This document shows, in pieces, positions 1-7,740 of a stretch of 15,753 nucleotides of DNA. Location: NCBI GenBank assembly GCA_026392575.1, contig JAPLBU010000150.1, positions 1-15,753 of the forward strand, given 5' to 3'. Positions within the stretch are counted from its first letter, which is position 1, and each line of letters opens with the position of its first letter. This DNA is from Actinomycetota bacterium. Its GTDB lineage: Bacteria > Actinomycetota > Actinomycetes > S36-B12. The notes beneath the pieces are model-generated. The model saw nothing but the letters and a program-made list of their open reading frames with translations, ran no database searches and had not been told where the DNA came from. The position numbers were made by a program, and so were the translations under genes.

Positions 1-51
1 ACCCCCGCGCAAGCCCTCAACGACTACCGCAGCGCCGCACTCGCAGCCTGA
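1..51 (+). CDS. 3' end of a truncated CDS, probably an IS transposase C-terminus
   Basis: Only the last 16 codons and a TGA are in the window; they read TPAQALNDYRSAALAA. The phrase TPAQALN resembles the C-terminal tail of DDE transposases of the IS3/IS481/IS30 type, where a TPA(Q/E) motif follows the conserved C-terminal helix. About 25 bases downstream lies a sequence that looks like an insertion-sequence end, which supports the idea. No catalytic residue is visible, so the family is a guess. It could instead be the tail of an unrelated gene. Confidence 0.4.
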   Translation, partial: TPAQALNDYRSAALAA

Positions 52-73
52 TCACCAGAAGGAATCAATCGAG

Positions 74-102
74 AGACTGTCCGGAATCCTTGACACGGAT
101 CA
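74..102 (+). mobile_element. candidate right terminal inverted repeat of an insertion sequence
   Basis: Downstream of the truncated reading frame the sequence runs GACTGTCCGGAATCCTTGAC and then ACGGATCA. Read from the other strand it begins TGATCCGTGTCAAGGATTCC, with the terminal TG and the CCGGACAG block that I associate with IS3/IS481-like ends in actinobacteria. The element's left end is outside the window, so neither the repeat pair nor a target duplication can be confirmed. A TTGACA box (90-95) inside the end points outward and could act as a -35, but no good -10 follows at 17 bases. Confidence 0.3.
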
Positions 103-177
103 CATCCCCGTCCGTCTTGAGGTTGGTGGCGTTTCGGGGCACCCGAAACGCCACCAACCTCAAGACGGACGCGGGTG
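103..177. repeat. very long near-perfect hairpin, possible terminator or cruciform
   Basis: Positions 110-138 and 142-170 are exact reverse complements (29 bp) around a 3-base loop, GCA. The stem extends to 103-138 / 142-177 with one mismatch (108/172) and one G-T pair (105/175). No T-run follows. It lies between the IS remnant and the first complete gene, starting at the predicted IS end. A terminator of the gene interrupted by the IS, or a structured element upstream of the 221-493 gene, are both possible. Confidence 0.85.
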
Positions 178-220
178 GAGGGGACCGTAGTCTGGGCCGG
201 ACACCGGTACGAGGAGCGAG

Positions 221-493
221 ATGAGCGAGATGGCCAGCGAACCCGATCCCTTCGAGGAGATCGTCCTCGACGAGGACTTCGTTTCGGGCGGCGTCAAGGA
301 GCCGACGGCGGACGAGCGCGTCGAGCAGGCCCAACGCATCGCGCGCAGCAATGATCGGCTCCGAGCGTCGGGGGAGATCTCCGACGGCTCGGGCAAGCCT
401 CGTTTCCATCGGGTGCGCAAGTCGGCTCCGTGGATCGCCATCGGGGCGGCCATCGGAATCGGCATCATCGTCATCGTCCTGATCGCCCGCTGA
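221..493 (+). CDS. small single-pass membrane protein with acidic N-terminus
   Basis: This 90-residue protein has an acidic N-terminal segment with the phrase LDEDFVSGGVKEPTADER (residues about 16-33), a basic stretch near residues 59-68, and one hydrophobic helix at the C-terminus (about 70-89) ending in Arg. The N-terminal phrase resembles the LDEDFVRxAxVKEPSAR segment of small actinobacterial membrane proteins related to the SCO2583/SCO2584 group; this is from memory. The topology suggests a cytoplasmic N-terminus and a tail anchor. The start ATG has a GAGGAG ribosome site (211-216) four bases upstream. The stop codon directly abuts the GTG of the carbonic-anhydrase-like gene, so the two are almost certainly co-translated, and this protein may anchor or assist that enzyme. 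Function is otherwise unknown. Confidence 0.75.
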   Translation: MSEMASEPDPFEEIVLDEDFVSGGVKEPTADERVEQAQRIARSNDRLRASGEISDGSGKPRFHRVRKSAPWIAIGAAIGIGIIVIVLIAR

Positions 494-1225
494 GTGATGG
501 TGCCTGGCCCGGCGTCGGCAGGCGAGGCCGCTGGCCTGCTCGCGGACAGCGTCGCCGTCGACGACTTCGTGACGTGGTCCGAGTGGGCCCTCGCGCGCGT
601 GGGATTCCGGCCATCCAACTGCCTTGCCCTCGTCGATGTGTGCCGCGACGAGCTGATGGCCGACTTCGATGAGCAGGTCAGCCATGTCTGGGGTCGGCCT
701 TTCGCCATCGGATCCCTCGCGGGGCTCGTCTTCCTCGGACGTACAGGCCTGCAGGCCGCCCTGAGTCACGTCCCCGGAGAGGACGGGCGCCACCGGTTCG
801 TGGCCTTCTGCTTCCCGCACATCGGCATCGATGAAGACGGAACGATCGGACGCGTGCAGCGACGGGGGATGTCGCGGGCATCGGTCGCATGCGGTGCACT
901 AACAGCGTTCCGTTCCGAGCTGACGGGTCCACGTGTAGAGGCAGTCCTCGATGTCGACGATGTGGAGCAGTCACTGCTGCGGATGCGGCTCGGTCCGCTG
1001 GTGCCCGATGGCTATGTGCCGTCGCTGACGGAACTGACGGAACTCGCGCGAGCATCGGCGGTGGCGGATGTGCATCGGTTCGTGGACCTGGCGCGCGGGC
1101 ATGAGCCCGTCGATGTGGCGTACATCAGTGGGACCGTCGTGCACCTGCCAGACGGGATCGACCACGTCGCAGCTGTTCAGGCCGAGGTGGTCATCGACGG
1201 GGTGCTGATTCCCCTTCCGCACTGA
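494..1225 (+). CDS. LCIB-like (theta/beta-type) carbonic anhydrase domain protein
   Basis: This 243-residue protein matches the layout of the limiting-CO2-inducible B/C (LCIB) family, zinc enzymes with a beta-carbonic-anhydrase-like fold that hydrate CO2. Visible motifs are VCRDE (Cys50, Arg51, Asp52), a GSLAGLVFLGRTG segment (73-85), FPHIGIDEDG (His109) and ACGAL (Cys133). Cys50, His109 and Cys133 are the expected zinc ligands, and Arg51/Asp52 the expected Asp-Arg pair. There is no signal peptide, so the site should be cytoplasmic. GTG at 494 follows the previous stop without a gap; an ATG at 497 is an equally possible start. Co-translation with a one-TM protein suggests membrane recruitment, which is inference. 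Bacterial members are usually labelled hypothetical. Activity varies in the family, so carbonic anhydrase function is likely but not shown. Confidence 0.75.
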   Translation: MMVPGPASAGEAAGLLADSVAVDDFVTWSEWALARVGFRPSNCLALVDVCRDELMADFDEQVSHVWGRPFAIGSLAGLVFLGRTGLQAALSHVPGEDGRHRFVAFCFPHIGIDEDGTIGRVQRRGMSRASVACGALTAFRSELTGPRVEAVLDVDDVEQSLLRMRLGPLVPDGYVPSLTELTELARASAVADVHRFVDLARGHEPVDVAYISGTVVHLPDGIDHVAAVQAEVVIDGVLIPLPH

Positions 1226-1662
1226 TGATTCCGTCGTGCCGCACGGCCCCGTAGACACGCGCAACCACCCGTTTCAGGGCGAGACACATGTCACATGCCC
1301 GGCATCGAGGGCCGCCCCGTGGACTGTGGCGTAGATCACGGTGCGTAGCGGGAAATACGGGCAAAACGGTCTGGCTGGGCCGGCTGGGACCCAGCTGTCC
1401 GGTGGCCGAATGTCATTGCCTTTCATAGACTTTTGGAACGGATGGCGACCTTCCCCGGTCGTCCGGCGAAGTGAAATTCGCGATGCTCCGGTGGTTGCCG
1501 CCATCGGAAACCGTGCGACCAGAAACGTCAGGGCGTGAGACTCGCCCTCGACGGTCGCGCGGCTGGAGAGCTAGGCGAGGCAAGAGCCCTCGCTGCGGCA
1601 TCGACCTGCATCGTGCCAACGCACGTGGCTGAGATCAGCCGCGTGCCGTCGCAAGAGGATGA
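1226..1662 (+). promoter_or_regulatory. 437-base gap with a hairpin-rich leader before the lysozyme-like gene
   Basis: No convincing gene is present. The distal part holds three successive stem-loops: 1530-1535 / 1543-1548 (AGGGCG with CGCCCT), 1575-1580 / 1588-1593 (GCGAGG with CCTCGC), and 1621-1632 / 1635-1646 (12 bp with one G-T pair, loop GA). The last ends 16 bases before the ATG; the ribosome site AAGAGGA is at 1653-1659. Farther upstream is a 13-base dyad, GCTGGG-A-CCCAGC (1383-1395), a possible operator. I looked for the c-di-AMP (ydaO) riboswitch that often precedes actinobacterial wall hydrolase genes and did not find its conserved core. No clear -35/-10 pair was recognised. Confidence 0.45.
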
Positions 1663-2352
1663 ATGTCGAAGAGCAGGATCGTTCGAGGAGTCAAGAGCGT
1701 CAGTGTCGTTGCAGCCGGCGTGCTGCTGACGGCTTCCGTAGGAACGGCTGTTGCCGCGCCGGTTCCGGTTGTTGCCGGTCCGGTCGAGGCCGCAGCTCCA
1801 GCTGATGCGGCTCCGGTCGCGGCGGCTGCGCCCGCGATGTGGCGCGAGTCCGTGGCGGCGGCGGGACTCTCGCCTGCGGCTGCTGCCGTTGCTCGAACCA
1901 GCCGGGCAGCGAGTGCCCGTCAGGTACAGGCAGCTGCCTACTCGAAGTTCACCAACTTCACCCTGAACTCCCCGGACACCAAGGACATGCGCGGTATCGA
2001 GTCGAGCATGTACCGCGGTGCGTTCTTCAACAAGGCTTCCGAGACCAAGCGACTGTGCGTCGTCGAGCGCGAGAGCGAGGGCCATTACGACGTCGTTTCG
2101 CCCAGCGGCTCCTACTTCGGCGCTTACCAGGTGTCGCGACCGCTCGCCAGTGGCGCGACGTGGATGATGCTCAAGGAACACAAGAAGCTGATGGGCGAGG
2201 CGGCAGCCAAGAAGGTGCTGGCCCATCTCCGGGTGACCCCGATGAACAAGTGGCCCCGCTATTGGCAGGACGCCGCATTCCACACGGTCATCAACTGGGA
2301 TCACACCCTGTCCGGCGCGGCCCACTGGGCCGGCGGTCGCTGGCACTGCTGA
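1663..2352 (+). CDS. secreted lysozyme/Rpf-like transglycosylase-fold protein
   Basis: This 229-residue protein starts with a basic n-region and hydrophobic core (about 13-30) followed by AVAA-AP, a good Sec signal peptide cut near residue 32. An Ala/Pro-rich low-complexity stretch follows (33-92). The C-terminal domain (about 105-229) contains CVVERESEGHYDVV, close to the C-x3-RESGGNY motif of Rpf-like and transglycosylase-like lysozymes in which the Glu after Arg is catalytic; here that is Glu137. SYFGAYQVS (150-158) matches the following GGAYQF-type strand. Cys132 and the terminal Cys229 could form a disulfide. Expected role is cleavage or remodelling of peptidoglycan outside the membrane. 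It lacks LysM, SH3 or other obvious wall-binding repeats. The ATG has a good RBS and is preceded by a structured leader. Exact subfamily and activity are not settled. Confidence 0.75.
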   Translation: MSKSRIVRGVKSVSVVAAGVLLTASVGTAVAAPVPVVAGPVEAAAPADAAPVAAAAPAMWRESVAAAGLSPAAAAVARTSRAASARQVQAAAYSKFTNFTLNSPDTKDMRGIESSMYRGAFFNKASETKRLCVVERESEGHYDVVSPSGSYFGAYQVSRPLASGATWMMLKEHKKLMGEAAAKKVLAHLRVTPMNKWPRYWQDAAFHTVINWDHTLSGAAHWAGGRWHC

Positions 2353-2354
2353 GG

Positions 2355-3287
2355 TCAGCGCGCTGCGCGAGCCAGTCGCTTGCGGCACTCCGTCTTGGCG
2401 ATTCGCATGAATCGACTCGCGGCCGGCATGGGCGTGGTGCCTGCGGGCACGGCAATGAGGATGGTGCGCGGCTCGAGCGGTGGGTCCAGTGAGCGCACCG
2501 CGATGCCGGGGTCGCTTGTGTCGACGGCGAGCAGGGGCATGATCGCCGGCCCCATCCCCGCGCGGACCATGCCCTGCACGGCGCCGTTGTCGTTGGAGCG
2601 GAACACGTCGTCCGGCGTCACCCCGGTCGTTCGCAATGCCTTGTCGATCGTGCTCTGATCGCCGCCCTGATGCTGGCCCACCATCGGTACGCCCAGCAGC
2701 TCGCGGGTGGGGAAGGTCTTGCCTCGGTGCAGTTGCGCGAGGGGGCCACCTGTGGGCAGCACGACGACGAACGGATCGACGCCGAGTTCGCTGATGGCCA
2801 GTCGACTGTCCTCGTAGGGTCCGGTGAGGAACGCGACGTCGATCTCGCCGGCGAGCAGGTCTTCGACGAGTTCGTTGTTGTAGTCGTGCTCGACGAGGTG
2901 GATGCCGAGATCCGGTGCGGCATCACGCATCTCGCGGACCAGCGCGGGCAGCAGCTGGACGGAGACGCTCTGATAGGTGCCGATGGTCAGGCGTCCGGCG
3001 GTGCCGGATGCGAGGTCGGTCATCTCCTGCTCCGCCGTGGCCATGCGATTCGCCACGGCGCCCGCGTGCTTGAGCAGGAGCCGGCCGGCCGGGGTGAGGG
3101 TGACGGGGCGGGGGCCACCGGGCCGGTCGAACAGGCGCTGTCCGACGGCACTCTCGAGTCCGGCGATCTGCTGGCTGATGGCGGCCTGCGAGAAGCCGAG
3201 CAGGTCAGCCGCGCCGATGAATGAACCCTCCTCGGCCACTGCCATCAGGGCCCGCAGGTGTCTGAACTCGATCTCGTCGAATGCCAT
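2355..3287 (-). CDS. LysR-family transcriptional regulator
   Basis: The 310-residue product has a standard LysR layout: an N-terminal winged helix-turn-helix (about 5-65, with SFIGAADLLGFSQAAISQQI) and a linker helix, then a periplasmic-binding-like effector domain (about 88-300, starting GRLTIGTYQSV). Three in-frame ATGs lie at 3299, 3293 and 3287. I prefer 3287 because a TATGCT -10 box (3300-3295) ends seven bases before it, fitting a leaderless transcript, and none of the three has a clear ribosome site. A perfect dyad at 3303-3317 lies in the promoter spacer, suggesting autoregulation. The gene is divergent from a small orphan gene at 3382. The effector is unknown; the inducer domain resembles LysRs of aromatic or small-acid metabolism only in general terms. 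The stop is 2 bases from the lysozyme-like gene's stop on the other strand. Confidence 0.9.
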   Translation of the reverse strand: MAFDEIEFRHLRALMAVAEEGSFIGAADLLGFSQAAISQQIAGLESAVGQRLFDRPGGPRPVTLTPAGRLLLKHAGAVANRMATAEQEMTDLASGTAGRLTIGTYQSVSVQLLPALVREMRDAAPDLGIHLVEHDYNNELVEDLLAGEIDVAFLTGPYEDSRLAISELGVDPFVVVLPTGGPLAQLHRGKTFPTRELLGVPMVGQHQGGDQSTIDKALRTTGVTPDDVFRSNDNGAVQGMVRAGMGPAIMPLLAVDTSDPGIAVRSLDPPLEPRTILIAVPAGTTPMPAASRFMRIAKTECRKRLARAAR

Positions 3288-3302
3288 AGCCATAAGCATA
3301 GG

Positions 3303-3317
3303 TGATCGACACGATCA
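3303..3317. promoter_or_regulatory. perfect dyad, candidate operator of the LysR regulator
   Basis: TGATCG-ACA-CGATCA is an exact 6-3-6 inverted repeat. It fills the 17-base spacer immediately upstream of the TATGCT -10 box (minus strand, 3300-3295) proposed for the LysR gene, and lies 65 bases from the start of the divergent gene. The placement fits a site for autorepression and possible control of the neighbour. It is slightly wider than the classical T-N11-A LysR box, so another regulator could bind. Confidence 0.5.
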
Positions 3318-3381
3318 TTTAGCATCGCTTTTCTTTATGTCCGGTCCTGCGTAACCTGAAGTCATCCGAAGGGAGCACGAC

Positions 3382-3660
3382 ATGGTCACCGACCTGAACA
3401 CAACCAGCGCGAGGCTTGCCGCCCTCGACTACGGGATCGAAGCCGCTGGCATCTCCGCCGACCCGGTGAGCCTGCTCCTCCTGGCGCATGAGGCCCGCGA
3501 TCTGGGCATCAGCGAACTGCTCGTGTCACTGATGATCGACGAGGCCCAGCCGGAGGTCGCTCGGATTCGCGCCTACGCGCGGGTGTCCGTTCAGGTGGCG
3601 AACCGTCGCTCCACGCGCTCGTTCGCGACTGCCGAGCGGGAACTCGAGCCGGCCTGCTAG
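3382..3660 (+). CDS. small conserved-looking protein of unknown function
   Basis: I do not recognise this 92-residue protein. It is mostly helical in appearance: residues about 10-60 alternate hydrophobic and charged positions (LLLLAHEARDLGISELLVSL), followed by a basic segment rich in Arg and a short acidic tail ending in Cys. There is no signal peptide or membrane helix. The ATG has a good ribosome site AAGGGAG (3369-3375), and TAACCT (3352-3357) is a possible -10, both supporting a real gene. It is divergent from the LysR regulator and ends at a strong bidirectional terminator, so it is probably a single-gene transcript and a candidate LysR target. The helical, soluble character could suit a small regulatory or scaffold protein, but nothing in the sequence shows this. 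Confidence 0.65.
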   Translation: MVTDLNTTSARLAALDYGIEAAGISADPVSLLLLAHEARDLGISELLVSLMIDEAQPEVARIRAYARVSVQVANRRSTRSFATAERELEPAC

Positions 3661-3674
3661 CCACCGCACATACG

Positions 3675-3710
3675 ACGAAGGGGCGGGTCCGAATGGACCC
3701 GCCCCTTCGT
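3675..3710. terminator. bidirectional Rho-independent-type terminator
   Basis: ACGAAGGGGCGGGTCC and its exact complement form a 16-bp stem (3675-3690 / 3695-3710) with a GAAT loop. It lies between the convergent ends of the 3382-3660 gene (plus) and the 3729-4172 gene (minus) and can serve both. No long T-run follows, as is common for actinobacterial terminators. Confidence 0.9.
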
Positions 3711-3728
3711 GTTGCCGTGATGCTGTCG

Positions 3729-4172
3729 CTAAGCGGCCTTTGCTCCGCCGACCCGACCGGCGATGTTCAGTAGTGCAACACCGATCAGGATGAAGACGAT
3801 GCCGATGCCGATCGCCATGAACGCGACGCCGAAGGCGACGACGGACGTGAACAGCGATGCGCGCAGGAACGAGCCGTTCATCGCCACGGTGCGAAGCGGA
3901 TCCTCGCGATCGAGCTCGGCGTAGGTCTTGCCGCCGGTGGCCTCGAGAGCGTGGACGGAGATGATGTCGGCCTGGCAGAAGGCCGCGAACGGACCGGCTA
4001 CCGATTGCCCGCCGAGGCAGCTTGCGTCCTCAGCAACAGTGATGTTCTCCTTCGACAAGGTGCTGCTCACCGTGCCGTAGGTGACTGCGCCGGCAATGAC
4101 CATGATGGCGCCGATGACCATGACGACGATGCTGATCCACTTGGCTGAGCCGGATCCAGAGTTTCCGGACAT
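3729..4172 (-). CDS. membrane protein of the family often misnamed 'aromatic ring-opening dioxygenase LigA'
   Basis: The 147-residue protein has two hydrophobic segments: TM1 at about 12-35 and a long second one at about 107-137. Between them lies an extracytoplasmic loop with ENITVAEDA (42-50), ATGGKTYAELDREDPLR (78-94) and AMNGSFLRASLFTSVVAFGV (97-116). These phrases match an actinobacterial membrane family that databases frequently call LigA. No dioxygenase fold or metal-binding motif is present, so that name should not be trusted. Cys52 and Cys66 in the loop could form a disulfide. The start at 4172 is chosen for its GGGGAGG ribosome site (4187-4181) eight bases upstream; the reading frame is open farther upstream but without support. 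A perfect dyad directly precedes the RBS. Function is unknown. Confidence 0.8.
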   Translation of the reverse strand: MSGNSGSGSAKWISIVVMVIGAIMVIAGAVTYGTVSSTLSKENITVAEDASCLGGQSVAGPFAAFCQADIISVHALEATGGKTYAELDREDPLRTVAMNGSFLRASLFTSVVAFGVAFMAIGIGIVFILIGVALLNIAGRVGGAKAA

Positions 4173-4187
4173 GTGTACTGCCTCCCC

Positions 4188-4212
4188 ACATCGGCCAACA
4201 ATTGGCCGATGT
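4188..4212. promoter_or_regulatory. perfect 11-3-11 dyad just upstream of the RBS of the 3729-4172 gene
   Basis: ACATCGGCCAA-CAA-TTGGCCGATGT is an exact inverted repeat touching the GGGGAGG ribosome site of the membrane protein gene. As DNA it could be an operator for a dimeric repressor; as RNA it would be a stable hairpin able to limit ribosome access or protect the 5' end. No regulator for it is identifiable here. Confidence 0.7.
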
Positions 4213-4309
4213 CGCTCACTCTGCTGCCTTGCCGGTCCCATGGGAAGCATTTACGGCACGTTCTAGGCGTTCTGTGGCACTTCAGGACGAAAGGCCTAGG
4301 CGCGGCAGG

Positions 4310-4372
4310 GACCAACGGCCGGTGAGCGTTCAACCACATGGGTCCTGTGGCGTGCCGTAAGTCCCGTTGGTC
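4310..4372. terminator. weak stem-loop at the end of the gntR-dehydrogenase operon
   Basis: GACCAACGG (4310-4318) and CCGTTGGTC (4364-4372) are exact complements spanning the stop codon of the dehydrogenase gene. A smaller hairpin (CCACA/TGTGG, 4334-4350) sits inside the 45-base loop. The large loop makes this a weak terminator candidate. Confidence 0.3.
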
Positions 4373-5144
4373 AGGGCTGGACCCGGTGCACCTTGTGCTG
4401 GGCGGCCTGGGCGACGGGGCGTACGACGAGGAGATCGACGTTGACATGCGACGGGAGCGTCGCCACCCACGCCACGGTCTCTGCCACATCGTCGGCCGTG
4501 AGCGGCTCAGCGACCCCGGCGTAGACCGCCGACGCCTTGCCCGCGTCGCCGCCAAAGCGGTTCAGGGCGAACTCGTCGGTCCGCACCATGCCGGGCGCGA
4601 TCTCCGTGACGCGGACCGGCTGACCGCTGAGCTCCAGGCGCAGCGTGCCGGCGATGGCGGCCACGGCGTGCTTGGCGGCGATGTAGCTTCCGCCGTTCTC
4701 GTACGACACTCGCCCCGCGGTGGATCCCATCAGGACGACCAGGCCGCGGCCGGAGGCGACAAGCAACGGCAGGACGGCGCGCACGGTGCGCACCGTGCCC
4801 AGGACGTTGACGTCCAGTGCCTGCTGCCAGGCGTCGAGATCGGCCTCGGCGATCGGGTCGGCATCGAAGGAGCCGCCCGCATTCGCGACCAGCAGCGTCA
4901 CGGTCTCACCGGCGAGCGAGGCGACGAGTGCATCGACGCTGGCCTGGTCGGTCACATCGAGTTCGCGCGCCTCGATTCGATCGTCCTCGCGTTCAAGGGC
5001 AGCCAGTCGATCGACGCGACGTGCTGCGGCGATCACCCGGTAGCCGCGACGTGCGAGGGCGCGGGCCGTAGCAGCACCGATCCCGCTGCTTGCTCCCGTT
5101 ACGACAGCCGTGCCGCGTCCCTCGCCGATATCCGCATCCGTCAT
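4371..5144 (-). CDS. YdfG-like SDR: NADP-dependent 3-hydroxyacid dehydrogenase
   Basis: The 257-residue product is a classical short-chain dehydrogenase. It has the cofactor motif TGASSGIG (16-23), Arg42/Arg43 after the second strand (favouring NADP), NAG (88-90), Asn113, and the catalytic Ser141, Tyr154 and Lys158 (YIAAK). The C-terminal part, RVTEIAPGMVRTDEF with later HVNVD and a final VHR, closely follows E. coli YdfG, which oxidises 3-hydroxypropionate, 3-hydroxyisobutyrate, serine and allo-threonine at the 3-hydroxyl to give semialdehydes or ketoacids. Start at 5144 places the glycine motif at the usual distance; it is 4 bases after the gntR stop, so translation is coupled. The divergent mmsA would use the semialdehyde product. 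Exact substrate is inferred from family and context. Confidence 0.85.
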   Translation of the reverse strand: MTDADIGEGRGTAVVTGASSGIGAATARALARRGYRVIAAARRVDRLAALEREDDRIEARELDVTDQASVDALVASLAGETVTLLVANAGGSFDADPIAEADLDAWQQALDVNVLGTVRTVRAVLPLLVASGRGLVVLMGSTAGRVSYENGGSYIAAKHAVAAIAGTLRLELSGQPVRVTEIAPGMVRTDEFALNRFGGDAGKASAVYAGVAEPLTADDVAETVAWVATLPSHVNVDLLVVRPVAQAAQHKVHRVQP

Positions 5145-5148
5145 GGGA

Positions 5149-5883
5149 TCAGCGTGCCACGAGCGTTGTCTCGAATGCATGGGAGTCCGCTCGGTAGCAG
5201 TGCGCGGCGAATTCGACAGCATTCCCGTTGTCGTCGTAAGACGTGCGATGCATTGTCAGCAGGGGTGCGCCGGCCCGGATCGCGAGCAGGCGGCCTTCGG
5301 CTCGGTCGGCGCCCCGCGCCCCGATGCGCTGCTGGGCGACGCGCAGGTGCACGCCGACGCGGCGCATCAGCGCGTACAGGCTCTCGGCCTCGAGTTGTTC
5401 GGGTGTCAGGTCGACGAGTCCCGTTGGCAGCCAGTTGTGCATGACGGCGAGCGGTTCGGTATTGCGTGAGCGGAGGCGTGCCAGGTAGACGACGGGATCG
5501 CCAGCATGTATGAGGAGTGCCCGTGCGACCTCATCGCTCGCCGCCACGGTCGCAAGCTCCAGCACGCGTGTTGTCGGGTGCTGTCCGCCGGTGGTGAGGT
5601 CTTCATGGAGGCTGGTCAGCTCGAGGGGCCGGTAGACGGGGGAGCGCACGACCTGAGTCCCGACGCCGCGACGGCGGACGAGCAGGCCCTTGCTGACGAG
5701 TTCCTGAACGGCCTGGCGCACGGTGGGCCGGCCGAGGCCGAGCCGCTGGGCAAGCTCGACCTCCGTTTCGAGGCGGTCGCCCGGCTGCAGGCTTCCGTCG
5801 CGGATGGCCTGCTCGAGCTGCTCGGCGAGCTGGGCATACAGGGGCAGCCGACTGCCACGATCCAGTGTCAGGTCCAGCGCCAT
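5149..5883 (-). CDS. GntR-family regulator, HutC/UTRA subfamily
   Basis: The 244-residue protein has an N-terminal GntR winged helix (about 11-78) with PLYAQLAEQLEQAI, the LETEVELAQRLGLGRPTVRQ helix-turn-helix and the GVGTQV wing. A C-terminal UTRA effector domain follows (about 90-240), ending with NAVEFAAHCYRADSHAFETT, typical of HutC-type sensors of small metabolites. It is first in an operon with the SDR and divergent from mmsA. Upstream is a well-formed promoter: -35 TTTACA (5918-5913), 17-base spacer, -10 TAGGCT (5895-5890), then six bases to the ATG, implying a leaderless mRNA. A palindrome overlapping that -35 is the likely operator, so the protein probably represses itself and mmsA until a pathway intermediate binds. 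Confidence 0.92.
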   Translation of the reverse strand: MALDLTLDRGSRLPLYAQLAEQLEQAIRDGSLQPGDRLETEVELAQRLGLGRPTVRQAVQELVSKGLLVRRRGVGTQVVRSPVYRPLELTSLHEDLTTGGQHPTTRVLELATVAASDEVARALLIHAGDPVVYLARLRSRNTEPLAVMHNWLPTGLVDLTPEQLEAESLYALMRRVGVHLRVAQQRIGARGADRAEGRLLAIRAGAPLLTMHRTSYDDNGNAVEFAAHCYRADSHAFETTLVAR

Positions 5884-5889
5884 GGCGTC

Positions 5890-5953
5890 AGCCTAGGTTC
5901 ACGCGCACTTAATGTAAAGACATTTTGACGTTTGCAGGCACGATCCCTAGAAT
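5890..5953. promoter_or_regulatory. divergent gntR / mmsA promoters with one shared operator
   Basis: Plus strand: TTGACG (5925-5930), 17 bases, TAGAAT (5948-5953), a near-consensus promoter for mmsA. Minus strand: TTTACA (5918-5913), 17 bases, TAGGCT (5895-5890) for gntR. The inverted repeat AATGT-AAAG-ACATT (5911-5924) covers the gntR -35 and abuts the mmsA -35. Its core GTAAAGAC is one base from the published HutC-type pattern GT-M-TA-K-AC. One bound dimer could therefore block both promoters. Confidence 0.75.
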
Positions 5954-5984
5954 GGCGGCACAATCCGAACCGGAGGCAGACGCC

Positions 5985-7478
<1,494 letters not shown>

Positions 7479-7695
7479 CCCACCCGGGAGACACGCGGAT
7501 CGCTGAGCGGAACACTGATTCCGGCGGGGAATCGGAACGCCACCACCGCCACGTTGACCGGCGCGTAGACGAGTGGCTCGCATCTCAGCGACGGCACGGG
7601 CAGAGTCGTTGTCCTCTAACGGTATTTCCACTGCCGCCTGCCGACTGCCGGTTCGTGAGGGAATCCGGGCTGTGTGAAATCTCGTGAGATTCGGT
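7479..7695. other. gap downstream of mmsA without a recognisable gene
   Basis: This first part of the 538-base convergent gap (7479-8016) shows no supported reading frame. It contains two short dyads: GATTCC / GGAATC (7517-7522 / 7528-7533) and AATCTC-GT-GAGATT (7679-7692). The rest of the gap holds a hairpin, a candidate 6C RNA and, from about 7846 to 8016, sequence in which I see nothing. Confidence 0.5.
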
Positions 7696-7738
7696 GTGAA
7701 CGGCCTCCGTGGGGATCGCTGCCTGGAGGCCATTTCAC
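7696..7738 (+). terminator. hairpin downstream of mmsA, possible terminator
   Basis: GTGAA-C-GGCCTCC (7696-7708) pairs with GGAGGCC-AT-TTCAC (7725-7738): 12 base pairs with a small internal loop and a 16-base apical loop. It ends just before the candidate 6C RNA. It could terminate mmsA or belong to the leader of the RNA. No T-run follows. Confidence 0.4.
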
Positions 7739-7740
7739 GA

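Noticed and set aside
65..820. 251-residue minus-strand frame over the small membrane protein and carbonic-anhydrase genes
   Set aside because: Arg/Asp/His-rich shadow composition, no motif, and opposite two genes with better support.
1226..1662. c-di-AMP (ydaO) riboswitch before the lysozyme-like gene
   Set aside because: The conserved core blocks of that riboswitch were looked for and are absent.
3729..4172. Dioxygenase (LigA) function for the small membrane protein
   Set aside because: Only two hydrophobic helices and a short loop, no metal ligands or dioxygenase fold; the name is a propagated error.
4338..5444. 368-residue plus-strand frame opposite the dehydrogenase and gntR genes
   Set aside because: Both minus-strand genes have clear family motifs; this frame has none and starts without a ribosome site.
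7600..7680. Possible tRNA (GGTTCG near 7650)
   Set aside because: No cloverleaf, no matching T-arm or acceptor stem could be formed.
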